A DNA stretch of 22,500 bases from Aureococcus anophagefferens (GCF_000186865.1 NW_008705562.1:2279845-2302344); one strand, 5' to 3'. Shown: positions 1 to 7,957, counted from the stretch's first letter. Notes: generated by a model not told the origin, from the sequence alone. Program-made: numbers and translations.

Positions 1-45
1 CCCCGGACGAGCCGCGCGGAAAAACGAAACGGCCCCCTCCCGGAC
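1..45 (-). mobile_element. Probable second introner cut by the window edge
   Basis: The SCAPER-like frame loses its coding look at about 45. A donor GTCCGGGA lies at 45..38 on the minus strand in phase 0, followed by a G-run and CCGTTTCG. Plus-strand 1..30 closely matches the reverse complement of the acceptor end of intron 1 in the sulfotransferase at 8271-9549: both contain CCCCGGACGAGCCGCGCG, then an A/C-rich stretch with CGAAACG. I read this as the end of an element family used at the donor side here and the acceptor side there. The far end is outside the window. Confidence 0.45.
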
Positions 46-1982
46 GCCGCCGACGGACGCGAGCTTGTCCTCCTTGTCCTTCTCGCGCGCCTGCTGCTTG
101 CTGGAGACGCCCGCGAGGAGCCGCGCGCGGCGCGCGCGCGCCTCGTCGATGCGCGCCTCCATCTCGTTGAGGCGCCGCTTGAGGTCGAACTGCATGTCGA
201 GGAGGCCCATCTCGTTGATGAAGGAGATCTCGTCGACCTTGTTGGACTCGCGGACGGCCTTCTTGCGCACGGACTCGAGGTGCGCCGCGTGGCGCGCCTC
301 CGCGCGGTCGTGGCGCCGCGCGGACTCGGCCTCGCGCGCGGCGACGGCGAGCTCCTTGGCGACGCGGACGCCGCGCGCGTGCGCCGCGGCCTCGCGGAGC
401 CGCGCGGACTGCTCGCAGCGGAGCCGGCCCCGGTTCCGCATCGCGGCGACCTGGAGCGACGAAAGGATTCCCGAGCGACGAGGCGTGAACAATCCCCGAC
501 CGGCGAGGCGTGAACGATCCCCGACCGGCGACGAGGCGTGAACGATTCCCGGAGCGACGAGGCCGTTTTCCACTCGATCTTTGGACGAGCGATCATCTCT
601 CGACGCGTAGGCTCGCGCTCCGAAACGCGTCTCGAGTCGAAGCGCGTTCGAATCGCCCCTTCGTCGGCCCCGGCGGCGACCTGCCGCTCCTCCGCGCGCT
701 TCCGCGTCTCCGCGGGCGACGGCGGCTTGCGGTGGGGCGAGCTCAGCTTCTCGTGGAGCGTGCGGCTCGGCGACGGGTGCGCCGTCGCGGAGCGGTGGAG
801 CGCGACGGCCCAGGCGTCGCCCTCGTCGTCGTCGTCGGCGTCGGCCGCGGCGTCGCGCTTCGGCGACGGCGGCAGGAAGTGGCTCGGCTTCATGGCCGCG
901 CCGCGGCCCGCGGACCAGGACGCGCCGGAGAAGCAGGACCGCGGCGACGCGCCCGCCGACGGCGTCGCCGCGGACCGGTGCTCGGACTCGTCCGTCGCGC
1001 GCGACTGGAGGAACTCCTCGCGGAGCTCGAGCGCCTCCTCGTGCTCGACCCAGGTCTCGGCCTCGCGCCAGGCCATCTCCGCCTCGCGCTCGAGGCCCGC
1101 CGTCGCCTCGGCCTCGCTCGCCGCGTGGTGCGCGGCCTTCTCGCTGCACGCGGCCGCCTCGGCGCGCCACCGGTCCGCGTCGCGCCGCGCGTCGCGCGCG
1201 TCGTCGCGGGCCGCGCGGAGCTCGCGCGCGAGCGTCTCGTTCGCCGCCTGGGCCTCGGCGAGCGCGCGCTCGAGGGCCGCGACGCGGGACGACGAGCTCC
1301 GCGTCGAGAGCGCCTGCGTCGGGGGAGCCGCTTCGATTCGCTGCTCCCGGGCCACCCTCCGAACCCTCGGGCCGCTCCAAACCCCGCGCCGTGATCGGCG
1401 CGCTCCAAACCCCGCGACGCCGGAACCGACGCGGCCCTCGTCCTTGTCGTCCTTGTCGTCCGCGTCGACGTTCTCCTTGAGCGGCCGGAGCGGCAGGTCG
1501 CCCGACGCCGCCTGGGGCGAGCCGCCGGGCGGCGCGCCGGACGACGACGCGCCGGACGACGACGCGCCGGACGACGACGCGCCGGACGCCGTCCCCGCGC
1601 CGTCCGACGACGACGCGCCGGAGCTGCTGCGGCGCGCGCGCCTCGGCTTGTCGTCGTCGTCGCCGCCGCGCACGTCGAACGCGAGCACTTGCGACAGCGC
1701 CGTCACCGGCGGCAGCGGCGGCGCGCGGACCTCGACGACGGGGAACGGCGCCGCGTCGGCTTTGAGCTTTGAGCTTTGCTTCTTGTTTTTTGGTGACGCG
1801 GACTTCGGGCTCTTGCGCCCGGGCGACCGCGGCGGGCTGCGCGTGGGCGACGTCGGCTCGGGCGTGTGCGCGATGCGGAAGGAGATGAGGCGCTTGTCGT
1901 CCGGAGTTAATGAGGGTTTCGTCGGGGTGGTCGGGGGACTAGCTTTTGTGGGCGGCGAATCCGCCGTGGTGGGCGGCGCCAT
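1..1982 (-). CDS. SCAPER-like coiled-coil protein, N-terminal part (partial)
   Basis: Spliced reading: exon complement(681..1982), 434 codons; exon complement(46..450) or longer; continues off the left edge. The start is the ATG at 1982, opening MAPPTTADSPP; it heads the frame that stays open to the first intron. Residues 1-230 are low-complexity and rich in S/P/A/D, with SP motifs and an ASSSG repeat. Residues about 230-325 form a highly charged alpha-helical coiled coil. After the intron a second coiled coil contains KVDEISFINEM followed by a long E/R-rich helix. That block resembles the coiled-coil core of SCAPER (S-phase cyclin A-associated protein in the ER) as I recall it (KVxEIxFIN). 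Seen: coiled coils and the motif. Inferred: SCAPER kinship. SCAPER is an ER-associated cyclin A/CDK2 partner; the role here is unknown. It is divergent from the MYND gene. Confidence 0.5.
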   Translation of the reverse strand, partial: MAPPTTADSPPTKASPPTTPTKPSLTPDDKRLISFRIAHTPEPTSPTRSPPRSPGRKSPKSASPKNKKQSSKLKADAAPFPVVEVRAPPLPPVTALSQVLAFDVRGGDDDDKPRRARRSSSGASSSDGAGTASGASSSGASSSGASSSGAPPGGSPQAASGDLPLRPLKENVDADDKDDKDEGRVGSGVAGFGARRSRRGVWSGPRVRRVAREQRIEAAPPTQALSTRSSSSRVAALERALAEAQAANETLARELRAARDDARDARRDADRWRAEAAACSEKAAHHAASEAEATAGLEREAEMAWREAETWVEHEEALELREEFLQSRATDESEHRSAATPSAGASPRSCFSGASWSAGRGAAMKPSHFLPPSPKRDAAADADDDDEGDAWAVALHRSATAHPSPSRTLHEKLSSPHRKPPSPAETRKRAEERQVAAGADEGAIRTRFDSRRVSEREPTRREMIARPKIEWKTASSLRESFTPRRRSGIVHASPVGDCSRLVARESFRRSRSPRCGTGAGSAASSPRGSARPRRTRAASASPRSSPSPRARPSPRGATTARRRATRRTSSPCARRPSASPTRSTRSPSSTRWASSTCSSTSSGASTRWRRASTRRARAARGSSRASPASSRRARRTRRTSSRPSAASGRGPFRFSARLVR
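443..680 (-). mobile_element. Introner copy A with 8-bp target duplication, spliced as a 230-nt intron
   Basis: The element is 451..672. The 8-mer GCGGCGAC (GTCGCCGC on the coding strand) flanks it at 443..450 and 673..680. The intron is complement(451..680). Its GT donor is the first two bases of the upstream target copy, and its CAG acceptor is the end of the element. The length is not a multiple of 3, and removal joins exons in frame (EERQ-VAAMRN). Rough inverted termini: CTGGAGCGACGAAAGG at one end, and the reverse complement of the other end reads CGGGGCCGACGAAGGGG. The core GAGATGATCGCTCG is shared with copies B and C. Inside, 481..560 holds about three imperfect 25-28-bp tandem units starting AGGCGTGAAC. 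Confidence 0.85.
1341..1430 (-). other. Possible 90-nt in-frame intron in the SCAPER-like gene
   Basis: On the coding strand, GTCGGTTCC...GAGCAG is exactly 90 nt and phase 0, so the frame stays open with or without splicing; an acceptor 27 nt further on is an alternative. The stretch is unlike the flanking acidic and coiled-coil sequence. It carries a direct repeat, GCGGGGTTTGGAGCG, twice, separated by about a dozen bases. RNA evidence would decide. Confidence 0.3.
1533..1590 (-). repeat. 15-bp tandem repeat encoding (GASSS)n
   Basis: The unit GCGCCGGACGACGAC occurs about three times in tandem, with a decayed copy at about 1605-1620. On the minus strand it encodes alternating Gly-Ala and Ser-Ser-Ser in the disordered N-terminal part of the SCAPER-like protein. 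Confidence 0.75.
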
Positions 1983-2399
1983 GCGCCGGCGGTTCGAACG
2001 GATGAGCTGCTCGTCTTGTGTGTGGCAGATCGGCGGCCGGCCGGCCTCGTCGTCGGAGGCCGCGGCGCGCCGTCACGAGTCACGACGCGTGCGCCACGAC
2101 GTACTGCGCGCGCGACGCCTCGAAACGCGCCGTCCAACTTCGCTCTGTGGTGCCATGAGAGGCTGTTGCCCAGCGCGAGCTCGCGCGTCCAAGGCGGCTC
2201 TCGCGCGCGAATGCGCGCGGACGAAGAAGCAAAGCTAGGGAGAGGGGTCTACGTCCCTGGCGCGCCTAGGGGCGCACGCGAGGCGCCTCTCGAAGGCCAC
2301 TCGGGCCTCAAGACGCGCAGGGAGCGTACGGAGGAGGCGGCGTGTGAGAGCCTGCGTTGTGAGGGGCGGCTCGCTTGGCGATCATCTCACAGCTGAGCG
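1983..2399. promoter_or_regulatory. Divergent intergenic region (417 bp)
   Basis: Lies between the start codons of the SCAPER-like gene (minus) and the MYND gene (plus), so it must hold both promoters and 5' UTRs. I see no TATA box or convincing coding sequence. Open frames through it are short and Arg-rich, typical of GC-rich noise. Confidence 0.4.
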
Positions 2400-3476
2400 A
2401 TGGACCCCGAGCTGATCAAGAAGAAGCTCGAGTACGAGGAGCGCAAAGCCCGGGCGAAAGCGCTACAGCTCCGCCTCACGTGCACGATCTGCGGTGTGAA
2501 ACCGAGGACCTTGCTGAACTGTCCCTGCGGCACAACCCAGTATTGCTCGACAGATTGTCAAAGAATCGATTGGCGCGACCGAGGCCATCGCAAGGCGTGC
2601 AAGAAGATCCGCGACGAGCGGGCGGCGGAGGCGGCGCGAGCGGAGGCCCCGGCGCCGCCCCCGCGCGACGTCGTCTACGGCCCCGCGCCGCGGTCGCGCG
2701 CCGACGAGATCCGCGCGCGCATCGCCGCCGAACACGAGGCCGCCCGCGCGCGGCGCGAGGCGAACCCGGAGCCCGAGCCGCTGTCGGCGCGGAACGGGTC
2801 GCGGTGCCCGATCTGTCTCGAGGAGTGGGACGTGAATGCTCCGACCGTGTTTCGCGTCTGTTGCTGCCGGATGGTCTGCCGATCGTGTGAGGACAAGATC
2901 GGAGACGCGTGTGCTCTCTGTCGTTCACCGCTAGGAAGCGATGCGGAGCAGCTCGCGCGTCTGCGCCGCCACGTGGAGAACGAGGTGCCGGAAGCGATTG
3001 CGCATTTGGGATGGGCGTACAGCGGCGGTCGTTACGGCCTCGTGCAATCGGATAAGAAAGCCGCGAACATTTTGAAGCGCGCCGTGGAGCTCGGAGATGT
3101 GCGCGCGATGGTCAAACTTGGGTACGCGTACGATACTGGAAGTGGCGTCAAGCTGGACAAGAAGAAGGCGGAGGAGCTGTATCGCGCGGCCGCAGATCGG
3201 GGCCACGCGGTCGCGCAAAACAATTTGGGGGTTTTACTTCGTTCTGCGAACAAATTTGAAGAAGCGGCCCGGTACTTCGCGCTCGCGGCGAACTTAGGCT
3301 TCACCGATGGAGAGACCAACCTTAGCGCTTGTTACGTGAACGGAACAGGCACGGAAGTCGACCTCAGCAAAGCCAGATACTGGACCGAGCGCGCCGTTGC
3401 CAAGGGCCACGAGACCGCCATAAAGAACCTCGCGCGCCTCGACGCGCATCTCGCGCGCCTCGACGCGCGATCATAG
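2400..3476 (+). CDS. MYND finger + RING-like + Sel1-repeat protein
   Basis: Single exon, 358 aa. A MYND zinc finger spans residues 28-67 (C28, C31, C41, C43, C49, C53, H63, C67). A Pro/Ala/Arg linker follows. A RING-like finger begins at C136 (CPICLEEW) and ends CALCRSPL; the usual central Cys-His pair is replaced by Cys residues (VCCCRMVCRSC). From about 185 to 345 there are four Sel1-like TPR repeats of 32-37 residues (AIAHLGWAY, AMVKLGYAY, AQNNLGVLL, TNLSACYVNGTG). MYND and Sel1 modules mediate protein-protein contacts and RING fingers often act in ubiquitin ligation; the partner and activity cannot be read here. The second half uses more A/T-ending codons than its neighbours, which may reflect recent spread of a gene family. 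The C-terminus ends in a short repeat of A-R-L-D-A. Confidence 0.9.
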   Translation: MDPELIKKKLEYEERKARAKALQLRLTCTICGVKPRTLLNCPCGTTQYCSTDCQRIDWRDRGHRKACKKIRDERAAEAARAEAPAPPPRDVVYGPAPRSRADEIRARIAAEHEAARARREANPEPEPLSARNGSRCPICLEEWDVNAPTVFRVCCCRMVCRSCEDKIGDACALCRSPLGSDAEQLARLRRHVENEVPEAIAHLGWAYSGGRYGLVQSDKKAANILKRAVELGDVRAMVKLGYAYDTGSGVKLDKKKAEELYRAAADRGHAVAQNNLGVLLRSANKFEEAARYFALAANLGFTDGETNLSACYVNGTGTEVDLSKARYWTERAVAKGHETAIKNLARLDAHLARLDARS

Positions 3477-3485
3477 CCTAAGTCT

Positions 3486-3580
3486 TTACGCCGCGTCATC
3501 GCCCGAGCCCGAGATGCTGCGCTTGTGCGCGGGCGACTCGTGCTCGGCCTTGGCGTCGACGTCGCCGCGTCCCTCTAGCT
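3486..3580 (-). CDS. Possible 3'-terminal exon downstream of the pseudouridine synthase
   Basis: The minus-strand frame ending in TAA at 3486 gives a hydrophilic tail (GDVDAKAEHESPAHKRSIS...), with codon use typical of real exons here. Just upstream, about 3581-3665, is an AT-richer stretch with several possible acceptors (CTACAG, AGCTAG) that looks like an intron. Between it and the synthase stop, another frame reads DDAAARGDEAVAAARRASW, also coding-like, but it is offset by one base from the synthase frame. This could be a longer C-terminus reached by splicing or through a sequence error, or a separate small gene. The donor cannot be fixed. Confidence 0.3.
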
Positions 3581-3718
3581 TGGCTGTAGGTTTTAGGCTG
3601 TAGTAATCACAAGTAGCCCCCCCTGTATTCCGAGTCCCTTGCCACACACTCCCCTCTAACACTCCCCCAGCTCGCGCGCCGCGCCGCGGCGACGGCCTCG
3701 TCGCCGCGGGCCGCCGCG

Positions 3719-4576
3719 TCATCGGCGGCCGTCCGGTCCCGCCGGCGGCGGCGCGAGCGCGCCGAGCGCCGCGGCGTCGAGGGGCGCGACGTCGCCGGGC
3801 CGCATGGCGCCGACGCGGAGGTGGCCGATGCGCGCGCGGACGAGGCGCAGCGTCGGGAAGCCGACGGCAGCGGTCATCTTGCGGACCTGGTGGTACTTGC
3901 CGTCGAGGACCGTGAGCGCGACCCACGAGTGCGGCCGGTGCGCGGGGACCCGGCGGCGCCGCGGCGGCAGGGGCGGCGGCGCGGCGAGCCTCGTCGCCGC
4001 CACGGCCCGCGCGGCGTAGGGCGCGGACCGCGCGCGGCCCCCGGCGCCGCGGACGCCGACGTCGACGCCGCGCTCGAGCGCCGCGAGCGCGCCGTCGGAG
4101 ATGACGCCGTCGAGCTCGGCCCAGTACTCCTTCTCGACGCGGCCCGCCGTCGTCACGTGGTAGGACAGCCGGCCGTCCGTCGTCAGGAGCAGCAGGCCCT
4201 CCGTCGCGCGGTCGAGCCGGCCGACGGCCATCGTGCCCGCGGGGAACGCGTGGCCGAGGTCGCCGAGGAAGCGGTGGCGCTTCTTGACCTTGGCGCGCGT
4301 GACGAACTGCGAGAGGACGCCGTCGGGCTTGTAGAGCAGGAAGTGCGCGTGGTGTTGTTGTTGCTGTTGTAGAGGAGAGTCTCGCGGCCGCCGCGCGGTC
4401 GTCGCGGGCGACTCGCGCTGCGCGTGCGCGGCGAGTGATTGTGTTGTCCGGCGGCGAGCGGCGGCCGCGCGGCGCACGTGTTCTTGAACTGCGTTAGCAA
4501 TGCCGTCGCATGGTTTAGGCCGCTGGCGCAGCTCGCGCGGCTCACAAGGAGCAGCAAAACTCGCATCGCGCTGCAA
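3719..4576 (-). CDS. RsuA/RluB/E/F-family pseudouridine synthase (RluE-like)
   Basis: 285 aa. The family converts a specific rRNA uridine to pseudouridine. The catalytic motif GRLDRATEGLLLLTTDG is intact, with the nucleophilic Asp in GRLD. The start of the fold, HFLLYKPDGVLSQF, and the late motif KYHQVRKMTAAVGFPTLRL are both clear. No S4 RNA-binding domain precedes the catalytic domain, as in bacterial RluE. About 70 residues before the domain are Arg/Ala-rich with a short Gln/His run, which could be an organelle-targeting leader, so the start is uncertain. An A/R/P-rich insert lies between the two halves of the domain. A mitochondrial or plastid rRNA target is an inference. It is convergent with the MYND gene. 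Confidence 0.8.
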   Translation of the reverse strand: MQRDASFAAPCEPRELRQRPKPCDGIANAVQEHVRRAAAARRRTTQSLAAHAQRESPATTARRPRDSPLQQQQQHHAHFLLYKPDGVLSQFVTRAKVKKRHRFLGDLGHAFPAGTMAVGRLDRATEGLLLLTTDGRLSYHVTTAGRVEKEYWAELDGVISDGALAALERGVDVGVRGAGGRARSAPYAARAVAATRLAAPPPLPPRRRRVPAHRPHSWVALTVLDGKYHQVRKMTAAVGFPTLRLVRARIGHLRVGAMRPGDVAPLDAAALGALAPPPAGPDGRR

Positions 4577-4850
4577 CGTTGCATTCCTTCGTTCAAGCGA
4601 GGCGTTGCGCTTCTGTGGCGACGGTCAGGCGGGCAAGCAGCGTCACGTCGCGCCCATGTTGTCTCACCACTGAGTTCTTCGATGCCGATGAAGCTGCATC
4701 GGATTCAGATTCCACTTCCGCTGCACGCCGCTCAACTCACGACCAATGGCCACCCTCAACGCACCGGGGGAGGTCGTCGGTTCTACCACTAGCGAACTTA
4801 GTTCAATCTGAGCCGAAGCGGAGGAGTGTTTCGCATCGCGAGGCTACTCA
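4577..4850. other. Intergenic, no gene recognised
   Basis: Moderate-GC spacer between the pseudouridine synthase start and tRNA-Phe. It must include the synthase promoter. Open frames are short and do not resemble known proteins. Confidence 0.4.
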
Positions 4851-4935
4851 GCTCGTTTAGCTCAGTTGGGAGAGCGCCAGACTGAAGACTTCACGGTCCA
4901 TCTGTAGGTCACCCGTTCGATCCGGGTAATTCGCA
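4851..4935 (+). tRNA. tRNA-Phe(GAA) with a 12-nt intron; imperfect acceptor stem
   Basis: The D-arm (GCTC/GAGC), anticodon GAA at 4884..4886, T-arm (ACCCG-TTCGATC-CGGGT) and discriminator A at 4935 are all present. A canonical-position intron (after base 37) occupies 4888..4899; its CTTCA can pair with the anticodon region, as in many eukaryotic pre-tRNAs. Removing it gives 73 nt. Weak points: acceptor pairs 3-70 (T/C) and 4-69 (C/T) are mismatched, and pair 27-43 is C/T. It is either a real gene with an altered 5' acceptor strand or a decaying copy. Confidence 0.75.
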
Positions 4936-4944
4936 TCTTTCATC

Positions 4945-4956
4945 TTTTTTTTTTTT
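4945..4956 (+). terminator. Pol III terminator of tRNA-Phe
   Basis: Run of twelve T residues about 10 nt downstream of the tRNA 3' end, the standard RNA polymerase III stop. Confidence 0.8.
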
Positions 4957-5036
4957 CCCCCTCCCACCCAACCCGAAATCCACGCGAGCGCGGCTTTTTT
5001 ATTTTTTTTATTGCGCGCGGGCCAGCGTTTGGGCGG

Positions 5037-5320
5037 CCTGAGGTGCGCGGCGGGTGTTGACTGCTTCGAGAACCCGTGCCTCGGGTGGAAGCAGCTCCCG
5101 AACGAATGCGAAATCAGTACCGACGCCAGAATCCTCTCGTCTCGCGGCGCGGCGTCTCGGGAAACGCTGTCGTTTGCGCGGCGCCCGCGCCGAAGCTCCT
5201 GAGGCGCACGAGGGGCGTGGACTGCTTCGAGAACCCGCGCTTCGCGTGAAAGCCGCGGCTGAACCGCTGCGACCAAGTCCCAGACGCCGGGATCTGTTCG
5301 TTCTCGAGTCCGACAGTTCG
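5037..5320. repeat. Imperfect tandem duplication, period 161 bp
   Basis: The block starting CCTGAGGTGCGCGGCGGG at 5037 recurs as CCTGAGGCGCACGAGGGG at 5198. Both continue with GACTGCTTCGAGAACCCG, and later with TGCGA...AGT.CC..ACGCC.G.ATC. Similarity is strongest over the first 110 bp. No protein is convincing in either copy. Function unknown. Confidence 0.7.
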
Positions 5321-5849
5321 TCCTTCGGCGAGGCGTCGGCGACGCTCGACGGGCATCTACCGCGCCCAGTGGTCCAAGGACGACGACGCGCCCAGGGGCG
5401 TCGAGGGCCTCGTGTCTGGGCTCCACGAGGAGTCGGACCGCGACCAGCGCGCGCGGCTTCGCTGCTCTGTGACGGACGCCGCGGCCGCCACCGCGCCGCC
5501 GCGGAAGCAGATGCCGCTGACGATGAAGATGACGATCCTGACGGTGCGACGACGGTGCGACGTCGTAGGACGCGACAGCGCAGCCGTGGAAGTGAGCGAG
5601 CCTCTATCGATCTCAGCTGCTGAGCCCGCTCGAAATGAGTGCGCTCCACGACAAGGTCTAGCTCTGTCGATGTCGTGGCGCGAGTCGCGCGCCGCAAACC
5701 ATAGTTGACGCGAGCGATGTGAGCAAAAAGAGTAATGAAAAAATTATGGAGGTAGGCTGATTCTTGGCAGCGGGAGAGACGGCCGAGAAATTTTGCAAGA
5801 AATCGCAGTCTCGTGGGGTCCCAGCGCTCGCCTAGAGAGTCTCTGGTTC
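5321..5849. other. Intergenic with a possible gene relic at about 5352-5460
   Basis: The plus-strand frame at 5352 begins GIYRAQWSKDDDAPRGVEG and runs to about 5460, which reads more like protein than its surroundings, but there is no start, splice site or recognisable family. After about 5700 the base composition drops to AT-rich sequence leading into tRNA-Leu. Confidence 0.25.
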
Positions 5850-5931
5850 GCATCCGTGGCCGAGTGGTCTAAGGCGCTGCATTCAAGTCGCAGTCGTTTC
5901 GACGGCGTGGGTTCGAACCCCACCGGATGCA
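5850..5931 (+). tRNA. tRNA-Leu(CAA)
   Basis: 82 nt, no intron. The acceptor GCATCCG pairs perfectly with CGGATGC, discriminator A. The A-box region TGGCCGAGTGG is typical of type II tRNAs. The anticodon loop TTCAAGT gives anticodon CAA (5884..5886). A long variable arm with a TCG/CGA stem and a T-arm with GGTTCGAACC are present. One mismatch (31-39, A/C) lies at the top of the anticodon stem. Confidence 0.93.
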
Positions 5932-5933
5932 TC

Positions 5934-5942
5934 TTTTTTTTT
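5934..5942 (+). terminator. Pol III terminator of tRNA-Leu
   Basis: Run of nine T residues immediately downstream of the tRNA. Confidence 0.8.
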
Positions 5943-6367
5943 GCCTCGAGGGGTCACGTTGCGCGTTGGCGTGGCCTACACGATGTAGGGACGGCGTGTA
6001 TGTCGAGTTTGGGATGTTCGCGCGGCTGCGTGTGTGCACGCGCGCGCGCGGTCCTCGCAACTTTACTTCGACGCGCGAAATGTCCATCCACGTCCACACG
6101 AGACCAGAAACACAAGTCCAGCTCCACACAAACGGGCGCACATCACCACCAAAGCGCAACGTCAAGCTCGCGACCTTGCACCCATCCTTTGCCACTACGC
6201 CGTCGTGCGCGACGCGGCGTCCAAGAGGGCGCGCGGCGCCGCCCACCGGCACGCCCACCGCCGCATACAAGCACTGCGCCAGACACACAACACGCACAAT
6301 TAGCTAACACCGTTGTCGACGACCCGCGCCGCCCCCGGCGCGCGCCGCGAAACCGCCAATCACAACC
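5943..6367. other. Upstream region of the TPT-type transporter; no gene seen
   Basis: Lower-GC sequence with CA-rich stretches (for example CACCACCAAAGCG). It carries the transporter's promoter and 5' UTR. No recognisable protein on either strand. Confidence 0.4.
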
Positions 6368-7788
6368 ATGATGCAGCGACGACAGCGAGAGGCCGAGCAC
6401 CGCTTAAAGACGAAAAAGTACCGACGAAGAGGCAGCACGAACCTCGCGCACCTGTACGAGCGCTGCTCCCAGAGCAAGCTCATGTCCATGGTCGCGAACC
6501 TCGTCGGCGCGATCGGCTGCATCCTCGGGAACAAGCACATCATGTCGACGCACGCGCGCATGCCGCTGACGCTGACGTTCCTGGGCTACGGCTTCGTCAT
6601 CCTCTACTTCGTCGTCGCGAACCGCCTGCGGCCCGGCCGGCGGCCGCGGGCGCAGGTCGACGTCGAGAGCGGCGAGCGGAACCGCGCGGGCCCGTCGCGG
6701 CGGCAGGTCGTCACGCTCGTGCTCCTCACGGCGACGGCGCCGTCCCTCGCGAACGCGCGCCTCCGCGTCGAACTGCGATCGCGGCGCGGCGCGCTCGACG
6801 CGTTTCGGGGGGGGGTCGGGCGCGCGTCGTCGTGGCGGCGCGAGACAGTGGCGCGCTCGAGACCGTCGCGCGCTCGAGAAGATCAGACGTCGGCTCGTTC
6901 GGCGGGTCGCCCGCGGTCCTCACTCACTTCTTCCGCGCTTAGGCCTCGCTCCTGTTCAACTCCGTCGGCTTCACGCAGCTCAGCAAGGTGCTGACGACGC
7001 CCCTCATCGCCATCATCGAGACGTCGCGGGGCTCCGCGGCGCCGCTGAACGTCCCGCGCATCGTCTGCCTCGTGCTCATCCACGCGGGCGTCTTCGTCGC
7101 GAGCGTGTCGGACGTCACGCTGAACAGGATCGGCTGCTTCGTCGCCTTCGCCAACGTCGTCGTCACGGCGCGCTACAAGACGGAGTGGTCCGCGGCGTCG
7201 CGCGCCGCCATCGCCGCGCGGCGCAAGGCCGCGGCCGCGGACGCGGGCGGCGGCCGGACGGACGCCGCGGAGGCGCGCGACGAGCAGGCGGCGGTCCGCG
7301 AGCTCGTCGAGGCGACGCTGCCCGCGGCGGCCCTGGCGCTCCTGCCGGCCATGGCCTACTTCGAGGGCGGCGTCTTGCTGAACTGCTGGCGGACGATGGA
7401 CGCGGCGGCGTACGCGCGCCTCGGCGTCGTCGCGGTCCTCGGCGCGTGGACGAGCTCCACGGGCTACATGGTCATCGGCCGCCTCAGCGCGCTGACGCAC
7501 CAGATCCTCGGCCAGTTCAAGATGTGCTGCCTCCTCTTCGGCTCCTACGCGTTTTTGGGCGCGGACCTCAACGGCCGCCAGCTCTCCGGCGCGTCGCTCA
7601 CGATGGCCGCGGTGCTCCTCTACACGCGCGCGACGATCAAGCAGCGCGCCGCGCCGCCGCCCAAGGCGAAGCGCCGCGAGGAGGACGCGCCCCTCCTCGC
7701 CGACGACGACGACCGCGGCGCGGGGCTGTCGCCCGCGCGCATCCGCCGCGCGTCGTCGCTCCGCCGCTCGAAGCCGTTCGTCGCGTGA
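6368..7788 (+). CDS. TPT/SLC35-type nucleotide-sugar or sugar-phosphate transporter
   Basis: Two exons: 6368 to 6754 (GC donor) or 6766 (GT donor), then 6943..7788; about 410 aa. It belongs to the drug/metabolite transporter superfamily, which exchanges nucleotide sugars or sugar phosphates across Golgi/ER or plastid membranes. Visible hydrophobic helices include MVANLVGAIGCILGN, LTFLGYGFVILYFVV, NSVGFTQLSKVLTTPLIAII, CLVLIHAGVFVASV, FVAFANVVVTARYK, TGYMVIGRLSALTHQILGQF and LTMAAVLLYTRATI. The GFxQLSKxLTTP and L(S)xLTHQxLGxxK signatures are typical of the TPT family. The start ATG sits in CAACCATGATG. A 40-residue A/D/G-rich insert (around 7200-7300) lies in a central loop. The C-terminus is acidic then Arg/Ser-rich. 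Substrate unknown. Confidence 0.82.
6755..6942 (+). other. Intron of the TPT-type transporter, donor uncertain (GC at 6755 or GT at 6767)
   Basis: The acceptor is CGCGCTTAG at 6942. Both donors are phase 0. The GC donor joins SLANA directly to SLLFNSVGF, matching the family's usual spacing. The GT donor adds four residues (ARLR before ASLL). Neither donor gives a clean 8-bp target duplication. Confidence 0.6.
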
Positions 7789-7957
7789 CGGTGGTTTTTT
7801 AAATGTTCTCTCGAGGGGTTGCTTCTTTTGTTTGGGGCGCGTTCTGATTGGTCGTTGTCGCAAGGCGCTCTCGGGTTTCTCGTGTCGTTCGTGTGTGGTA
7901 CGTTGCTAGGAGTTGTGTGCGTGTGCGCGGACAAAAAAGAGGGTGGCGCGGGGTCAC

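Noticed and set aside
890..1408. Minus-strand open frame of 172 codons with an Arg/Ser-rich product
   Set aside because: Wrong frame of the SCAPER-like coiled coil.
538..2238. Long plus-strand open frame of 566 codons
   Set aside because: Ser/Arg/Ala-rich antisense shadow of the SCAPER-like minus-strand gene; it also runs through the introner and the divergent promoter.
2375..2395. Possible further introner copy (GCGATCATCTC)
   Set aside because: Only an 11-base match to the introner core, just before a start codon, with no termini or target duplication; likely chance.
5008..5853. Minus-strand open frame of 281 codons between the tRNAs
   Set aside because: Overlaps the 161-bp repeat and the start of tRNA-Leu; no family resemblance or sensible codon pattern.
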